Origin: Candidatus Zixiibacteriota bacterium
Lineage (GTDB): Bacteria > Zixibacteria > MSB-5A5 > GN15 > FEB-12
Reading direction: 5' to 3'
Assembly: GCA_022571845.1 (NCBI GenBank)
Contig: JACZXB010000007.1
Coordinates: 108,195 to 172,194, forward strand
DNA length: 64,000 bases
In this document: positions 1 to 10,124 of the stretch, in pieces
How the letters are laid out: every line of letters starts with the position of its first letter
How positions within the stretch are numbered: position 1 is the first letter of the stretch
The notes under the pieces: model-generated
Databases searched by the model: none
What the model was told of the DNA's origin: nothing
What the model saw: the letters and a program-made list of their open reading frames with translations, nothing else
Program-made: the position numbers and the translations under genes

Positions 1-357
1 AATATTGAAAGTAAGTTTGTAGTATCCAAACTTGAGATTCTTGACTAAAAGAGGTCTGATTATTTCCTGACGCCCGTTCATTAGATTGACAGAAGTCAGG
101 CATTCAAATTGCGAGACCTTAAACTCTACCGAAGGAGCCAGCGGTTTGTTATCGCCGGGCTTAATTTCTACGTAGAAAGAATCAACCCTGTCCGAGCGTA
201 AAAGTGTATACCACTCATCTTCGAGAACTACCGACGGGTCAATCCAGGCAGTTTCATAGTAGCCTCTTTCCTCGACTGCCGGCATATTATAGAGAGTCTT
301 CTTGCCACAACCGCTAAAGGCGATAGCCAAAAATATTAATAATAAAGTCTTGTTCAT
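1..357 (-). CDS. Partial lipoprotein, C-terminus beyond window
   Basis: Only the N-terminal ~119 codons are present; the gene runs off the left edge. The first residues (MNKTLLLIFLAIAFSGCGKK) form a lipoprotein signal peptide with lipobox FSGC, so the mature protein should be anchored to a membrane by its Cys. The rest is a beta-rich stretch without a family I recognise. Its ATG overlaps the TGA of the upstream gene (ATGA), so the two are probably translationally coupled and may act together at the cell envelope. The function is unknown. Confidence 0.7.
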   Translation of the reverse strand, partial: MNKTLLLIFLAIAFSGCGKKTLYNMPAVEERGYYETAWIDPSVVLEDEWYTLLRSDRVDSFYVEIKPGDNKPLAPSVEFKVSQFECLTSVNLMNGRQEIIRPLLVKNLKFGYYKLTFNI

Positions 358-983
358 TTCTGTTCTTTTGTCCTGCTTCTTATTCTTTCTACAACTTTTC
401 CGTCAATTCGAATCAATTGGATATAGCCATCCGGATGTTCCCGTATATAGTCAGGTAAGCTGATTTTGTAATGGCCATCTCTCAAGGTCGTATCTAAAAC
501 GGTAGATAGCAAACTGTCTGTGACCGAAAGCCATTCGACTCTTAAGCTCGTGGATTTTCTATGAATTTCTTGAGCGAAAAGTCCCAAAGCGGATTGAATC
601 TCGATTCTAATACCTGTATAAACAACTTTGACTTGTCCTCTTTTCTTATTGCCGCAATCATCGATTCGATATCGGTATGTTCCGGAATCTACAAAAGCAC
701 CCGAATCATCTTTTTTGTCCCAGTAGAAATTATGATACCCTCGGCCTGCCAAATAATTTACGAGATGTCTGACCACTTGATTCTTACAATCCAGTATATC
801 AACCGTCAACCGGCATCTGCTGCCACGTTCAACCGGCACCCAGATTCTCAGGTTTTCCCTGTCGGCTGAGTCAGCCGGCGGAGTCATTATCTCTTTTAGA
901 GTCTGCCCGGCAACCGCCGGATTGAACGTAGATAACACTACAATACTAACTATTAAGAAGAATTTCATACAGCTATTATACAA
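354..983 (-). CDS. Secreted protein with FlgD-type Ig-like domain
   Basis: A 209-residue protein with an N-terminal hydrophobic signal segment (about residues 6-25, ending near NPAVAG). The middle part reads like a FlgD-type Ig-like fold: a 'v-V-R-x-L' strand, then G-Y-H-x-F-x-W-D-x-x-D-D-S-G, then a 'DSGTYRYRI' strand. Such domains usually sit on secreted or surface proteins of FCB-like bacteria. The start could also be the internal Met at residue 6, which leaves a cleaner signal peptide. The stop overlaps the start of the next lipoprotein gene, suggesting a two-gene envelope unit. The precise role is unknown. Confidence 0.65.
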   Translation of the reverse strand: MYNSCMKFFLIVSIVVLSTFNPAVAGQTLKEIMTPPADSADRENLRIWVPVERGSRCRLTVDILDCKNQVVRHLVNYLAGRGYHNFYWDKKDDSGAFVDSGTYRYRIDDCGNKKRGQVKVVYTGIRIEIQSALGLFAQEIHRKSTSLRVEWLSVTDSLLSTVLDTTLRDGHYKISLPDYIREHPDGYIQLIRIDGKVVERIRSRTKEQK

Positions 984-994
984 TAAATTCGGTC

Positions 995-1657
995 TCAGGG
1001 GCGGCAGATTCTGCAGGGAGACAAGCCCTCGTATAAGGCCTCTTGCATAAACTCAAAAGTGCGGATATTCGACTGTTTAATCCGGCTGGCTGAGCTGCAG
1101 CCCGGGCGATGGAATCTGAGCGAAGATTTGCTGGCAATATATCTATCTTCATAATCCCGCACTACTCCCCAGAGACCTGTCTTTGATTCTACCGCCACCC
1201 TTTGAGCCAGAAGCAGTTCTTTGAATCTGGGCCGGCTTAGCTCCTGATCTTTGACCAAGTACAGGTAACCGAGACCGGCTGAGAGAATCCTCCTGTTGAC
1301 AAATATTGTGTCTTCAATATAGACAAATCCCAAGAGCCGCCCGTAGCGGTCACGACGTTTGTCGGCGTATTCTATCCGAGACTTTTTGCCCAAAACAAGA
1401 CTTTCCAGAAACATGGCAGCGCTGTCATAAAACAGCTCCCCCTTTTCGGGAGTATCTATTCCCAGCAATCTCAGCCTGTCGCCGCCAACGAGTTCAACTG
1501 TGTCACCATCAATGACCCGCATGATAACAAACCTGTCCCCGGGAGCTTTATCGTGCCCGATATATTCTACCAGCCTGAACAGCAGAATCAGCACCAGAGC
1601 AATTAGGACTACAGTTGCTTTCTTGTAAGGCCTTCTATTCTTTTGGGGACTTGACAT
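995..1657 (-). CDS. Staphylococcal-nuclease-like protein with C-terminal Cys motif
   Basis: A 220-residue protein with one N-terminal membrane segment (about residues 15-32) followed by a thermonuclease (SNase) domain. Visible SNase landmarks are DGDTVEL, RLRLLGIDTPEKGE (the usual Arg and Glu of the active site) and RDRYGRLLGFVY (second active-site Arg). The C-terminal ~45 residues, with FHRPGCSSA ... LSPCRICRP, look like the small Cys-rich module often appended to bacterial SNases and resembling the Ada Zn-binding region. It is probably an exported or membrane-tethered Ca-dependent nuclease. Only 11 bp separate it from the downstream FlgD-like gene, so they may share a transcript. Confidence 0.8.
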   Translation of the reverse strand: MSSPQKNRRPYKKATVVLIALVLILLFRLVEYIGHDKAPGDRFVIMRVIDGDTVELVGGDRLRLLGIDTPEKGELFYDSAAMFLESLVLGKKSRIEYADKRRDRYGRLLGFVYIEDTIFVNRRILSAGLGYLYLVKDQELSRPRFKELLLAQRVAVESKTGLWGVVRDYEDRYIASKSSLRFHRPGCSSASRIKQSNIRTFEFMQEALYEGLSPCRICRP

Positions 1658-2382
1658 TCTAATCTTAAGATTTGGCAGAAATAGCGGCTAAGTCAATAAG
1701 AACCAACAGATCTGAAGATTTCAGCAACTCAGATAAACCCCAAAAAAAACTGGAAAATCTTTCCTTTTTCGCTTGACAAACTCTCTCTGAGGCCTATTTT
1801 GAGGTTGAGCGTGTGTAATAGTTGTTAGTAAGAATCTGAGAGCCAAACTTGATTCGAACTGCAACGCACAAGTATACTTCTTTTTACAGAACTGACAAAT
1901 CGCTAACGAACTGTTTTTTTGATTATCGAAACAGGTTTCTGTTTTGTAGACAAAGATACAAGTTTGAATTTATTCTAACTTTTGAATCTTTAAATCGAAA
2001 AGATTATCGATAGTAATCTGTTAGCTTCTAAAGTCCATATATCCTTCTCATCTATTTTACTTAAACCCTTAATTAACTACTGGTTTTAAGTAGTTTCAGG
2101 AGGAATCAATAGACACAAAACTGAAAATGAAGTTATTGAAGTCTTCTACACAGACTTTGGATTTAATCCAAAATAATAAAACAATGAATAACTCCTTCTC
2201 CATATGGTAAAGGAAATATGATGAATTTGTTGACTGGTAAAATTAGCTCGAGCTTCCCTAGACATATTTCGAGTGACTGGCAGAGTGCCTCATGGCTTTT
2301 TCGCTTTGGCGGATTTAGCCCGGTAATTTGCCGATATCGGAGGACAGATTTGTGCTTTTCCTTTCATTTAAGGAGGAATTAA
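1658..2382. other. Long AT-rich intergenic leader
   Basis: About 725 bp without a convincing gene between divergent genes. It contains a promoter-like pair (listed separately), an orphan AGGAGG at about 2098 with no suitably spaced start, and a GC-richer, self-complementary stretch at about 2250-2335 just before the strong AAGGAGG that serves the large secreted gene. I could not match the structured stretch to a known riboswitch class. Confidence 0.4.
1773..1800 (+). promoter_or_regulatory. Possible sigma70-type promoter
   Basis: TTGACA at 1773-1778 and TATTTT at 1795-1800 with a 16-bp spacer. If used, it would give a leader of more than 550 nt for the dockerin gene. The pattern is weak and was found by eye only. 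Confidence 0.25.
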
Positions 2383-5300
2383 ATGCTTAATAGACTGATA
2401 ATCGCTGTATTCGGTTTAAGTCTGGTTTTTGCCTTGGGCTCAGTAGCTCTGGCAGGTCCTGGTGATCTTACTTCGAGTGGATTGGAAGAACGTGTTACGT
2501 TCCTTCCGAATGCTCCGAAGCAGATTGATGCTGCTGCAATGGACGTTCGTCCTGTGCAGCCTTCATTCAAAAAGCCAGCCTCTGCCCTGAGAGCTTTGCC
2601 CTTTGACGCTGGTACACCTGCCCTGCCATCACAGTCATATTTCTGTGATATGCAAGCCTATGCAGGTCCACAGGCATTCTACTGGACGATACCGGATGAT
2701 TTTGGCGACGATTTGTTTAACACACGATTTACCGTTGAAGACAACTTTGAGTGTACTCTCAAGGTTGGCTGGATTCTATCTTATGCTCCGCAAATGACAG
2801 GTTCGCCTGACATGCGGGTCTATTTATGGGATGATGACGGTTTTGGTTTCCCCGGCTCAGTTCTTGACTCAGTTGACATTCCTTTTGCTACTCTTGATGC
2901 TGCCGGATATGGCTACGTTGCTGCAGACTTTTCTGCGGCAGGGTGGGTATTCGCAGACGGCGATGAGTACCACTATGGTGTTACACCTATCGGCGGACCA
3001 GGCGATGGTATCGCCATTATCTCTGATGATGCCGACGGTGCCTTTGCTGGTGAAGAACGTTCCAGTGAATTCTGGAACGGTGCCTGGGGGACGATGTTAA
3101 ACGATTGGGGTGTTGACTATACTTTTGACATCATCTCCGAACGTTGCTGCGAAGAACTTGACTTTTCCGATTGCTATTCACAACAATATGCTGAGACTAT
3201 TAATTTATTTTGGCGCGCACCTCATCAAACATACGGAGATTCTGCTTATGCAATGAGATTTGATGTAGGCGGACCAGAGACTCTGAGCTCAGTAGATATT
3301 TGGATCTATGATCCAGGTGACGGGTCTTTCGGTGACGACGATGTATATATTACTGTATATGACGATGACGGCGGCCTGCCGGGCGCGCAGATTGCACAAG
3401 ATACGCTGCCTGCCGGTTCCTATGCCGCATTTCCGACCTGGACCAATATACCTTTCGCTCCGCTGGTGCTTGAAGGTACGTTCCACGTAGCCTTCAGCTC
3501 TTCGGGAACCTTTGGTAATTCTTGGGAGCAGCTTCTGTCTTCCAATGGAGACGATGGCGTTGGACGCTCATCTTCTAACTGGGGTCCCGGTTTCGATTTC
3601 TGGGTCTCCATGCTATCCGGCTGGGGAGTTGATTACAACTTCATTATTCAAGCCAACCTCTGCCGGGATCAGTTCGCTGACTGTCAAATACAGGATTATG
3701 GTGCTCCGTACTTTAATTCGGTTTATTCCCTACCGGATGCCAACCCAATTATTGCATTTGCGCAGAAATTCACAGCAGCACATGGTGGCCAGTGTCAACT
3801 GCGCGAAGCTACTATTTGCTTTTACAGACATCCTGTTGACGTAGATCGTCCAGACCAGTACACGTTTAATACCAATATCAATATTTATGCAGATGATGGA
3901 GGCGCTCCGGGTGCACTAATGCACCAGGTTACACTGACACCTGCAGATTATGCTGCGGCTGGTTATACCGGCCCGGACTTCTTCGGAGCGTTCTATATAA
4001 CGCTTCCGTTTGAGCTTGACGTGCCGTCTCCATTCTGGATAGGCCAGGAATCTCTTTCGCCGACAACGGAGGAAGGAATCCGTGCCTGCTTAACAACGAT
4101 CGGCGGAAGCGGTTTCAATGACGGCCTTGCTGCTTTATTTGGTGGCAACTGGCTTGATATTGCAACAATATTCGGCTGGGCCGAAGACGCTGCGATGGTC
4201 TTGTCAGCCGAGGTCTGCTGTGTACCTTTCACGGGTGCAGATTGTAGCCCGCCTGATTTGTGGACAACACAGTCCCGCGACTTTGGCAGAACAGGCGCTT
4301 CCAATGTGCCATTAGACGACGCCTGGTGTGACCTGACCACAAGCTGGTTATATGAAACACCGGCAAACACAATTCCTTTTATGTCGCCTATCGTTCATGA
4401 TGGAAGAGTGTATATTTCTACATCAGCTACTGGTGGTGATGCTTCTACTATAGAAGTTCTCGACCTTATTTCTGGTGCACACCTTTACTCCATTGATGAC
4501 CCGGATCTGGGGAACTCTGTTTTCAATGATCCGACCATCTATAATGGTATTCTATATATTTCCGGTGGTACCAATTTCACAATTACCGGTTGGGACATCT
4601 CCTCCACCACGACTCCCGCCACCAAAGTAATGAGCCGCACATTTTCAGGCGCAGGCACTACTGGTCCGCTACGTTTCGCTAACATTATTGTTATCGATAT
4701 TGGCGGTACCGAAGTACTTTTTGCCGGCAGTGAAATTGGCAGAGTAGTAGCTATTGAAGCTGCAACGGGCCTAGATTACGGCGGCTGGAGCGTTAATCCG
4801 CTTACTTTAGCTGGAGGTCAACTTATAGGCGGTTCTGCTTCCGATGGCAGTTCACTATACTATACTGCCAGTCTTCTCGGTTTGGATGGCGACGTTTTTT
4901 CTGTAGACGCAGCAAGCGGTACAATTAACTGGCGGCTCTCTGAAGAAGGAGGACTGCAAGGTGCAGCCTTTCACGAAGGCGAGTCGGGTACCCTGGTGAG
5001 TGAAGGCTTTACCAATGTTTCCTATGAAAATGGTAAACTTTTCGTCGGCTCTCGTATGACCGGCGACAAACCTCGTGATGGTATGTATTATACACTTGAT
5101 GCCGCCACTGGTGCACTTATAAACGCTATTGCTACCAACGGTTTCTTATTCAGCAACCCCATTGTTGACATTAACCTGGTTTACTGTCAAACAAATGCTC
5201 AATGGAGCCCTGCCCTTTATGGTACCCCGATGTTTGCGGCCTCCAAGAGTACTGGTGGCGTTGCCTGGTCTGCAGAAACGCCCTATGCAAATGAAGACGC

Positions 5301-7431
5301 CGGACGTTACTTGGGTAACGGAGTTCGCTCTTGCGAGCCAGAAGACGGGCCTTACCCCGAGGACATTATAGTTAATACTGATGAAGAAGGTGCCATTAAC
5401 TTCTGGAATTCGGTAACCGGTGAGCAGATATTCCGCCGGCGCTGGGATTTCGGACAGGATATTTCTGATGGCGCCGCTGCTACCTTGGCTACTGACAGTG
5501 AGGGAGCAACTCACGTCCTGGTAACTAACGGCTTTGGAGCGGTAGTTGACCTTGTCAAAGGCGCTGACCGTCCTCGCCTGGAAATACAGGGCTATAATCT
5601 TAGTTTCCCTGTTGATTTCAGCGTTGACCTCTCTGTGATTGTAACCGTAGCTGACGCTTTGGTTAATACAGGATGCGCCGATTTGACTTTCAACAATGTT
5701 AACACTAGCGATGTTTCAAACGGTTCATCTGATCCTAATATCGTCAGTATCGATGTTATCCGTCCGGAAATCCTGGACCGGTCGACTAATCTGGCCGATA
5801 AGCTGGCAGCGACTGGCAGATTCTTCATGAATGCTCAGAGAATCAACATTGTTAATTATGCTGACGAACTGAGCCTGGTAAGAGTCAGAGAACTTGACCA
5901 GAATAATGAACGCTTTATAAGTCGTTCAGCTACATCCTCTCACCCTTATTTGAACGGTGTAACTCAACCGATTAGCGGTGATGTACTGGCTGCCGGAGAA
6001 TCTCTGGATATCTTAATTGACGTTAATCCGTCAGAAATCTTACGCGGTCCTCAGACATTCTATATCGAGCTGGACACCGACGATCCTGATTTCTTTGTGA
6101 ATGCCGGCTCTGCATCCTTGCCGAGCCCGTTCCCTGAAATTTCGGTGACTCTGGTTGGTGGCTGCCTGCTTGACACTACTTATCTTGAGTTTGGTGCCGG
6201 TGGTTTAAACATTCAGGTAGTAACCAACACAGGACGCCTGGGAACCGGTGAAGACCCGATCCCCGGATTCCTTATCGATGACGAAGCTGGTATCTATTAT
6301 CAGGGTACTTACGTATTTGGCGTATCAACCGAGCGTATCGCTATGAGCACACAGGACTGGACAGGTGGCGGTGGTGAGGATAATGCCTGGAAATCTATTC
6401 AGGCTGATCCGAACTGGAAAGATAACACCTGTAAACCTGCATTGATAAGCCCACCAACCATTACCCTTGGCTATATATGGGATGCCACTGAGGGTGAATA
6501 CGTGGAGATAGACGGTCATGCGGTATACGTTTCCTGGATTGACTCGGTACAGGACTTCAGCCTCGGTGCTGGTTTGGCTGCCTGGAACTGGCGTAATTTT
6601 GACGCTGCTTTTAATGACTCGCTCACAATGGGCGTTGCAGCTAATACAAGTACCTATGGTGTTTTGAATGTTCCCGAACTTGCTAATCTGACTGTTGAGG
6701 TTTTCGAAATTACCGAACGTAACGGAAACCCAATTCCAGACTGGAAGTTTGGTTCGTTCCATGACTACGACATCGTCTTTATCCTCACGGGTATTGAAGA
6801 TACGAGTCTTATTGACCAAAGCATTTCAACTGCCTGGTGTACAGACGCACTTCTCAGTAGTGATGTGGCCTGGGGCCAGATCAAGCTGCCGTTTGGCTGC
6901 GGCCATGAGCCTCTGAAAAACGCCTATGCGGTAGACGAGACTCAGGGTCAGTTTTCAACCGCTGGCAGAGGAAACCCGTACTGGGATTCTGCCTACTACT
7001 ACATGTCGCTGCCTGCTGGCGACCATGGCCATACGGTAACTGGTTCACCTGACCAGGCGCAGCACTTTACGCTGGTTGAACATGACTTTGCTCCGAACGA
7101 AACTATTACGTTTGCTATTGCCAACTTTGGCTTCAACTCAGGTTTAGCGACTGTTGCCGATGGTTCTGCACTTGCGCCTACTGCCCATCTGGTAAACAAA
7201 TGGCTTGGTTTCGGCCGCGGTGACGTTGATAATGACAACATCATCACTATTGCGGACATTATGACCGTGGTAGGAATCGTCAGCGGTTCCGTCCTTGGTG
7301 CGATTCCATTTGAACATCTTGCCGATGTTGATGCCGATGGTGATGTGGACATTGATGACATAGACTACCTTGTTGATTACTATTTCAACAACGGTCCATG
7401 CCCAGAAGGAGACTGGATTCTTTTGAATTAG
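2383..7431 (+). CDS. Giant secreted protein: repeated sandwich domains, PQQ-type propeller, dockerin
   Basis: A 1682-residue exported protein. The signal peptide ends near ALAGPG (about residue 26). Residues ~60-630 hold four related beta-sandwich units, each introduced by a Cys motif (for example CCEELDFSDC, CRDQFADC, CCVPFTGADC). Residues ~640-1060 show repeated 'W-x-x-S/x-D-G ... V-Y/F' blades like a PQQ/WD-type beta-propeller. Ig-like segments follow, and the last ~75 residues form a dockerin-type pair (GDVDNDNIITIADI and DVDADGDVDIDDIDYLVDYY) with Asp-rich calcium loops. The start is fixed by AAGGAGG 8 nt upstream. It is probably a cell-surface protein docked through its C-terminus; a cohesin-like partner lies about 20 kb away. 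The catalytic role, if any, is not evident. Confidence 0.75.
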   Translation: MLNRLIIAVFGLSLVFALGSVALAGPGDLTSSGLEERVTFLPNAPKQIDAAAMDVRPVQPSFKKPASALRALPFDAGTPALPSQSYFCDMQAYAGPQAFYWTIPDDFGDDLFNTRFTVEDNFECTLKVGWILSYAPQMTGSPDMRVYLWDDDGFGFPGSVLDSVDIPFATLDAAGYGYVAADFSAAGWVFADGDEYHYGVTPIGGPGDGIAIISDDADGAFAGEERSSEFWNGAWGTMLNDWGVDYTFDIISERCCEELDFSDCYSQQYAETINLFWRAPHQTYGDSAYAMRFDVGGPETLSSVDIWIYDPGDGSFGDDDVYITVYDDDGGLPGAQIAQDTLPAGSYAAFPTWTNIPFAPLVLEGTFHVAFSSSGTFGNSWEQLLSSNGDDGVGRSSSNWGPGFDFWVSMLSGWGVDYNFIIQANLCRDQFADCQIQDYGAPYFNSVYSLPDANPIIAFAQKFTAAHGGQCQLREATICFYRHPVDVDRPDQYTFNTNINIYADDGGAPGALMHQVTLTPADYAAAGYTGPDFFGAFYITLPFELDVPSPFWIGQESLSPTTEEGIRACLTTIGGSGFNDGLAALFGGNWLDIATIFGWAEDAAMVLSAEVCCVPFTGADCSPPDLWTTQSRDFGRTGASNVPLDDAWCDLTTSWLYETPANTIPFMSPIVHDGRVYISTSATGGDASTIEVLDLISGAHLYSIDDPDLGNSVFNDPTIYNGILYISGGTNFTITGWDISSTTTPATKVMSRTFSGAGTTGPLRFANIIVIDIGGTEVLFAGSEIGRVVAIEAATGLDYGGWSVNPLTLAGGQLIGGSASDGSSLYYTASLLGLDGDVFSVDAASGTINWRLSEEGGLQGAAFHEGESGTLVSEGFTNVSYENGKLFVGSRMTGDKPRDGMYYTLDAATGALINAIATNGFLFSNPIVDINLVYCQTNAQWSPALYGTPMFAASKSTGGVAWSAETPYANEDAGRYLGNGVRSCEPEDGPYPEDIIVNTDEEGAINFWNSVTGEQIFRRRWDFGQDISDGAAATLATDSEGATHVLVTNGFGAVVDLVKGADRPRLEIQGYNLSFPVDFSVDLSVIVTVADALVNTGCADLTFNNVNTSDVSNGSSDPNIVSIDVIRPEILDRSTNLADKLAATGRFFMNAQRINIVNYADELSLVRVRELDQNNERFISRSATSSHPYLNGVTQPISGDVLAAGESLDILIDVNPSEILRGPQTFYIELDTDDPDFFVNAGSASLPSPFPEISVTLVGGCLLDTTYLEFGAGGLNIQVVTNTGRLGTGEDPIPGFLIDDEAGIYYQGTYVFGVSTERIAMSTQDWTGGGGEDNAWKSIQADPNWKDNTCKPALISPPTITLGYIWDATEGEYVEIDGHAVYVSWIDSVQDFSLGAGLAAWNWRNFDAAFNDSLTMGVAANTSTYGVLNVPELANLTVEVFEITERNGNPIPDWKFGSFHDYDIVFILTGIEDTSLIDQSISTAWCTDALLSSDVAWGQIKLPFGCGHEPLKNAYAVDETQGQFSTAGRGNPYWDSAYYYMSLPAGDHGHTVTGSPDQAQHFTLVEHDFAPNETITFAIANFGFNSGLATVADGSALAPTAHLVNKWLGFGRGDVDNDNIITIADIMTVVGIVSGSVLGAIPFEHLADVDADGDVDIDDIDYLVDYYFNNGPCPEGDWILLN

Positions 7432-7452
7432 ACTGTTTAGGCTCTATATGTT

Positions 7453-7488
7453 AAGAGGCGGAGACTATAGTCTCCGCCTCTTTTTTTA
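7453..7488 (+). terminator. Rho-independent terminator
   Basis: A perfect 11-bp inverted repeat (gaggcggagac / gtctccgcctc) around a TATA loop, followed by a run of seven T. It directly follows the giant dockerin gene. Confidence 0.93.
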
Positions 7489-7525
7489 ATATTGAAAAGT
7501 TCATTTACTTAGCATTATATATTTG

Positions 7526-8629
7526 ATGGAAAATCAACAGACCCCAAAGCAAACCGAAGAAATCGCTGCTCTTTTGACTGACCTGTTTGCTGTCAATGCT
7601 GTCTACAATCAGAATGAAAATATCATTTTCAGCCTTGAATATATCTACGATAGAGAGCAGTCCGACAAAGTTATCAAAGACCGCCTGAAAACTGCCGGTT
7701 ACAATTTCAATCTGCACCAGCAAGACGGTAATCTACTGCTTAGTATCAACCCCGGCAGAAAAGAACGCATTCCCCTGGTCAATATCATTCTGTTTTTGGC
7801 TACGCTCTTTACAGTTTACTTTGTTCCGGTTTTCTTAAAACAGACCGTTATTAGTGAAACGCTAACCAGTGCCTTTTACAATACTCTCCAGGCACTTGAG
7901 AATGGCGCCGGTCTGATGTTTACCATTGCGCTCATCTCTATACTGCTTGTCCATGAGATGGGACACTATCTGGCAAGTAGAAGACGACAGATTGTAACTT
8001 CCTGGCCATATTTTATTCCGGCACCAAATATCATTGGCACCTTCGGTGCAATTATTAAATCCAAATCTCCCTTTTGGAACAGAAGAGATTTAATTGAAGT
8101 CGGCGCAGCCGGTCCGATAGCCGGTTGGATTGTAGCTATCGGCTGGCTCATTTATGGACTGGGGCATTCACGGATTATACTTCCGGAAGTGCTTTCAACC
8201 ACAGGAGAAATGTTTTTTTCGTTAGAAGGAGAATCGGTCTTGATGAAACTGGCGACGCTGGCAATAGTAGGTCAGGCGCCTGCAGGACAGGTTTACTATC
8301 TTTCCGAAGCAGCCTTTGCAGGCTGGGTCGGGCTGCTGGTCACGGCGATAAATCTTTTACCGATAGGTCAGCTCGATGGCGGGCATATTATGTACGGGCT
8401 TTTTCGTGAAAAACAGAGAATGATGGGAGTTATTGCGATGGGGTTATTGGTGTTCCTGGGTTTTTTGTCACCGTTATGGTGGTTTTTTGCGGGGATGGGT
8501 CTTCTGTTCGGGATAAATCATCCGCCGACATTAAATGACCAAAGACCAATCAGCAGGGCTGCCTTCTGGATGGCTATGATATCAATTGGGATTATGATTT
8601 TATCTTTTACGCCGGTGCCTTTTCGGTAG
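7526..8629 (+). CDS. M50 site-2-protease-like membrane metalloprotease
   Basis: A 367-residue multipass protein. The zinc motif HEMGH (about residues 143-147) sits in a hydrophobic helix preceded by LISILLV. A second conserved motif, NLLPIGQLDGGHI (about residues 270-282), supplies the third metal ligand Asp. These are the hallmarks of the M50 family, which cleaves substrates within the membrane. At least six further membrane segments are visible, and the N-terminal ~80 residues are soluble. ATG was chosen over the adjacent in-frame TTG; no strong ribosome binding site is visible. The 3' end overlaps the convergent response-regulator gene by 23 bp. Confidence 0.88.
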   Translation: MENQQTPKQTEEIAALLTDLFAVNAVYNQNENIIFSLEYIYDREQSDKVIKDRLKTAGYNFNLHQQDGNLLLSINPGRKERIPLVNIILFLATLFTVYFVPVFLKQTVISETLTSAFYNTLQALENGAGLMFTIALISILLVHEMGHYLASRRRQIVTSWPYFIPAPNIIGTFGAIIKSKSPFWNRRDLIEVGAAGPIAGWIVAIGWLIYGLGHSRIILPEVLSTTGEMFFSLEGESVLMKLATLAIVGQAPAGQVYYLSEAAFAGWVGLLVTAINLLPIGQLDGGHIMYGLFREKQRMMGVIAMGLLVFLGFLSPLWWFFAGMGLLFGINHPPTLNDQRPISRAAFWMAMISIGIMILSFTPVPFR

Positions 8630-10124
8630 TTTGAAGCTCCGGAATAGAATCTAAATCTTCGGTACAGTCGTACAGCTTCTTTAAGTCTAAATCTCCTGAT
8701 CTAATTACTTCAAAGAAAGCTTTTACCATCTGCGGGTCGAATTGGCTGCCTGTGTTTTTTGCAATTTCAGAAATGGCTACTTTTAGCTCGGCGCCGTCGC
8801 GGTATGGTCTGTCAGAAAGTATGGCGTCAAAAGTATCGACTACCGCCAGAAGTCTGCCTTCGATTGGAATCCCCTCACCAGAGAGTCCTGAAGGATATCC
8901 TTTGCCGTCATATCTTTCATGGTGCGAGGCTATATATGGAATTGCCGGTTTGAAAAGATCTATGCCTTCGATGATTTGCAGGCCCAGTTCGGTATGTTTT
9001 TCCATCCGTTCAATTTCTGTCTTGCTCAGCTTGCTGGTCTTATTTAAGACAGCATCGGGAATGCCAATTTTACCGATATCGTGAAGCATACAGCCCATCA
9101 CCAGATTTTTTACCTGGTCGGGCTCCCAGCTAAGATGACGGGCAACAATTTCTGCAAGCTTTGATACTCTGTCGGTATGTCCGGCAGTATGGGCATCGCG
9201 GGCTTCGATAGCTTTGGCCAGTCCTTTAATAGCATTTAGATACGATTTTTGCAGGTCATTGTACATGCGCCAGTTGGCAATAGCAGATGCCGCGAAATTG
9301 CTTAGAATGCCCAGTATATTAATCTCTCCGGAGAGAACTCTGTCAAATTTCCTGAAAGCTAAAATGTTTATTACACCCGTTAGAGTTCTTCCGATAAAAA
9401 TCGGCTGAGAAATTTTGATTCTGTTTCTCTTAGATTCTCCTGCAGAATCCTCACGTATAGAGATTGCCGGCTGCGGACTTTTGGTATATGTAAATGTTTC
9501 AAGAGTTGAGTCATCCAGAACTTCGCCAATATATTGCTGGTCATCCGACTCATAGACTTTGCGATTAAGTTCAGCCTTGGAGGGATCTGAAATTATAACT
9601 CCTGCCGCAACTGCACCTATCTCTTTTTTACAGGACTTGACTAAATTGATCAGGTACTTCTCAATATTGTTATCAATGGAGCTACTGAAGCTGGTAGTCT
9701 TAAGAAATTCCACCTGACCTTTAAGCTCCAAATTTTCTCTTCTGATAGACTGGTGCTCTAAGCCGCGTTCGATAGTAGCTTTTAGAAGTTCCATCTTAAA
9801 GGGTTTGACCAGAAAATCATAGGCACCGTTTTTCAGAACAGATATAACCGTCTCTATCGTCGGGTGGGCAGTCATAAGTATTACTATTGCATCGTGGTTG
9901 TGTTTCAGAACCGCATCAAGAATTTCTACACCGGAATGACTGCCCATTATAAGATCCGTCAATACCAGGTCAACTGGTTTACAGTCTAAATGTTTGAGGG
10001 CCAGACTGGGGTCAGAATATACGCTGAGGTCGTATGATTCCATGCCCAGGGCGTCATTTATGAGATTGCAGATGTACTTTTCATCATCTACAACCAGTAT
10101 TTTAGCCTTAGTATTCAAGAACAT
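8607..10124 (-). CDS. Response regulator with HD-GYP c-di-GMP phosphodiesterase domain
   Basis: A 505-residue cytoplasmic signalling protein. Residues 1-125 are a receiver domain with acidic pocket D13-D14, phospho-acceptor D57 (VLTDLIM), T85 and K107 (LVKPF). A coiled coil and a GAF-like region follow (about 130-290). Residues ~295-480 form an HD-GYP domain with TAGHTDR, MLHDIGKIG and HHERYDGKGYPSG, the residues expected to bind the di-metal centre and c-di-GMP. It is predicted to hydrolyse c-di-GMP in response to a histidine kinase, which is not encoded nearby. The gene is convergent with the M50 protease gene. Confidence 0.93.
   Translation of the reverse strand: MFLNTKAKILVVDDEKYICNLINDALGMESYDLSVYSDPSLALKHLDCKPVDLVLTDLIMGSHSGVEILDAVLKHNHDAIVILMTAHPTIETVISVLKNGAYDFLVKPFKMELLKATIERGLEHQSIRRENLELKGQVEFLKTTSFSSSIDNNIEKYLINLVKSCKKEIGAVAAGVIISDPSKAELNRKVYESDDQQYIGEVLDDSTLETFTYTKSPQPAISIREDSAGESKRNRIKISQPIFIGRTLTGVINILAFRKFDRVLSGEINILGILSNFAASAIANWRMYNDLQKSYLNAIKGLAKAIEARDAHTAGHTDRVSKLAEIVARHLSWEPDQVKNLVMGCMLHDIGKIGIPDAVLNKTSKLSKTEIERMEKHTELGLQIIEGIDLFKPAIPYIASHHERYDGKGYPSGLSGEGIPIEGRLLAVVDTFDAILSDRPYRDGAELKVAISEIAKNTGSQFDPQMVKAFFEVIRSGDLDLKKLYDCTEDLDSIPELQTTEKAPA

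Noticed and set aside
2127..2210. 28-codon leader peptide
   Set aside because: The nearby AGGAGG is too far from the ATG, and the peptide has no regulatory feature.
2220..2345. Leader as a c-di-GMP (GEMM) riboswitch
   Set aside because: The end of the stretch looks superficially similar, but the conserved central motifs of the class are missing.
6325..6819. 164-codon minus-strand frame opposite the giant dockerin gene
   Set aside because: It lies inside a well-supported plus-strand coding region and has no domain or start signal.
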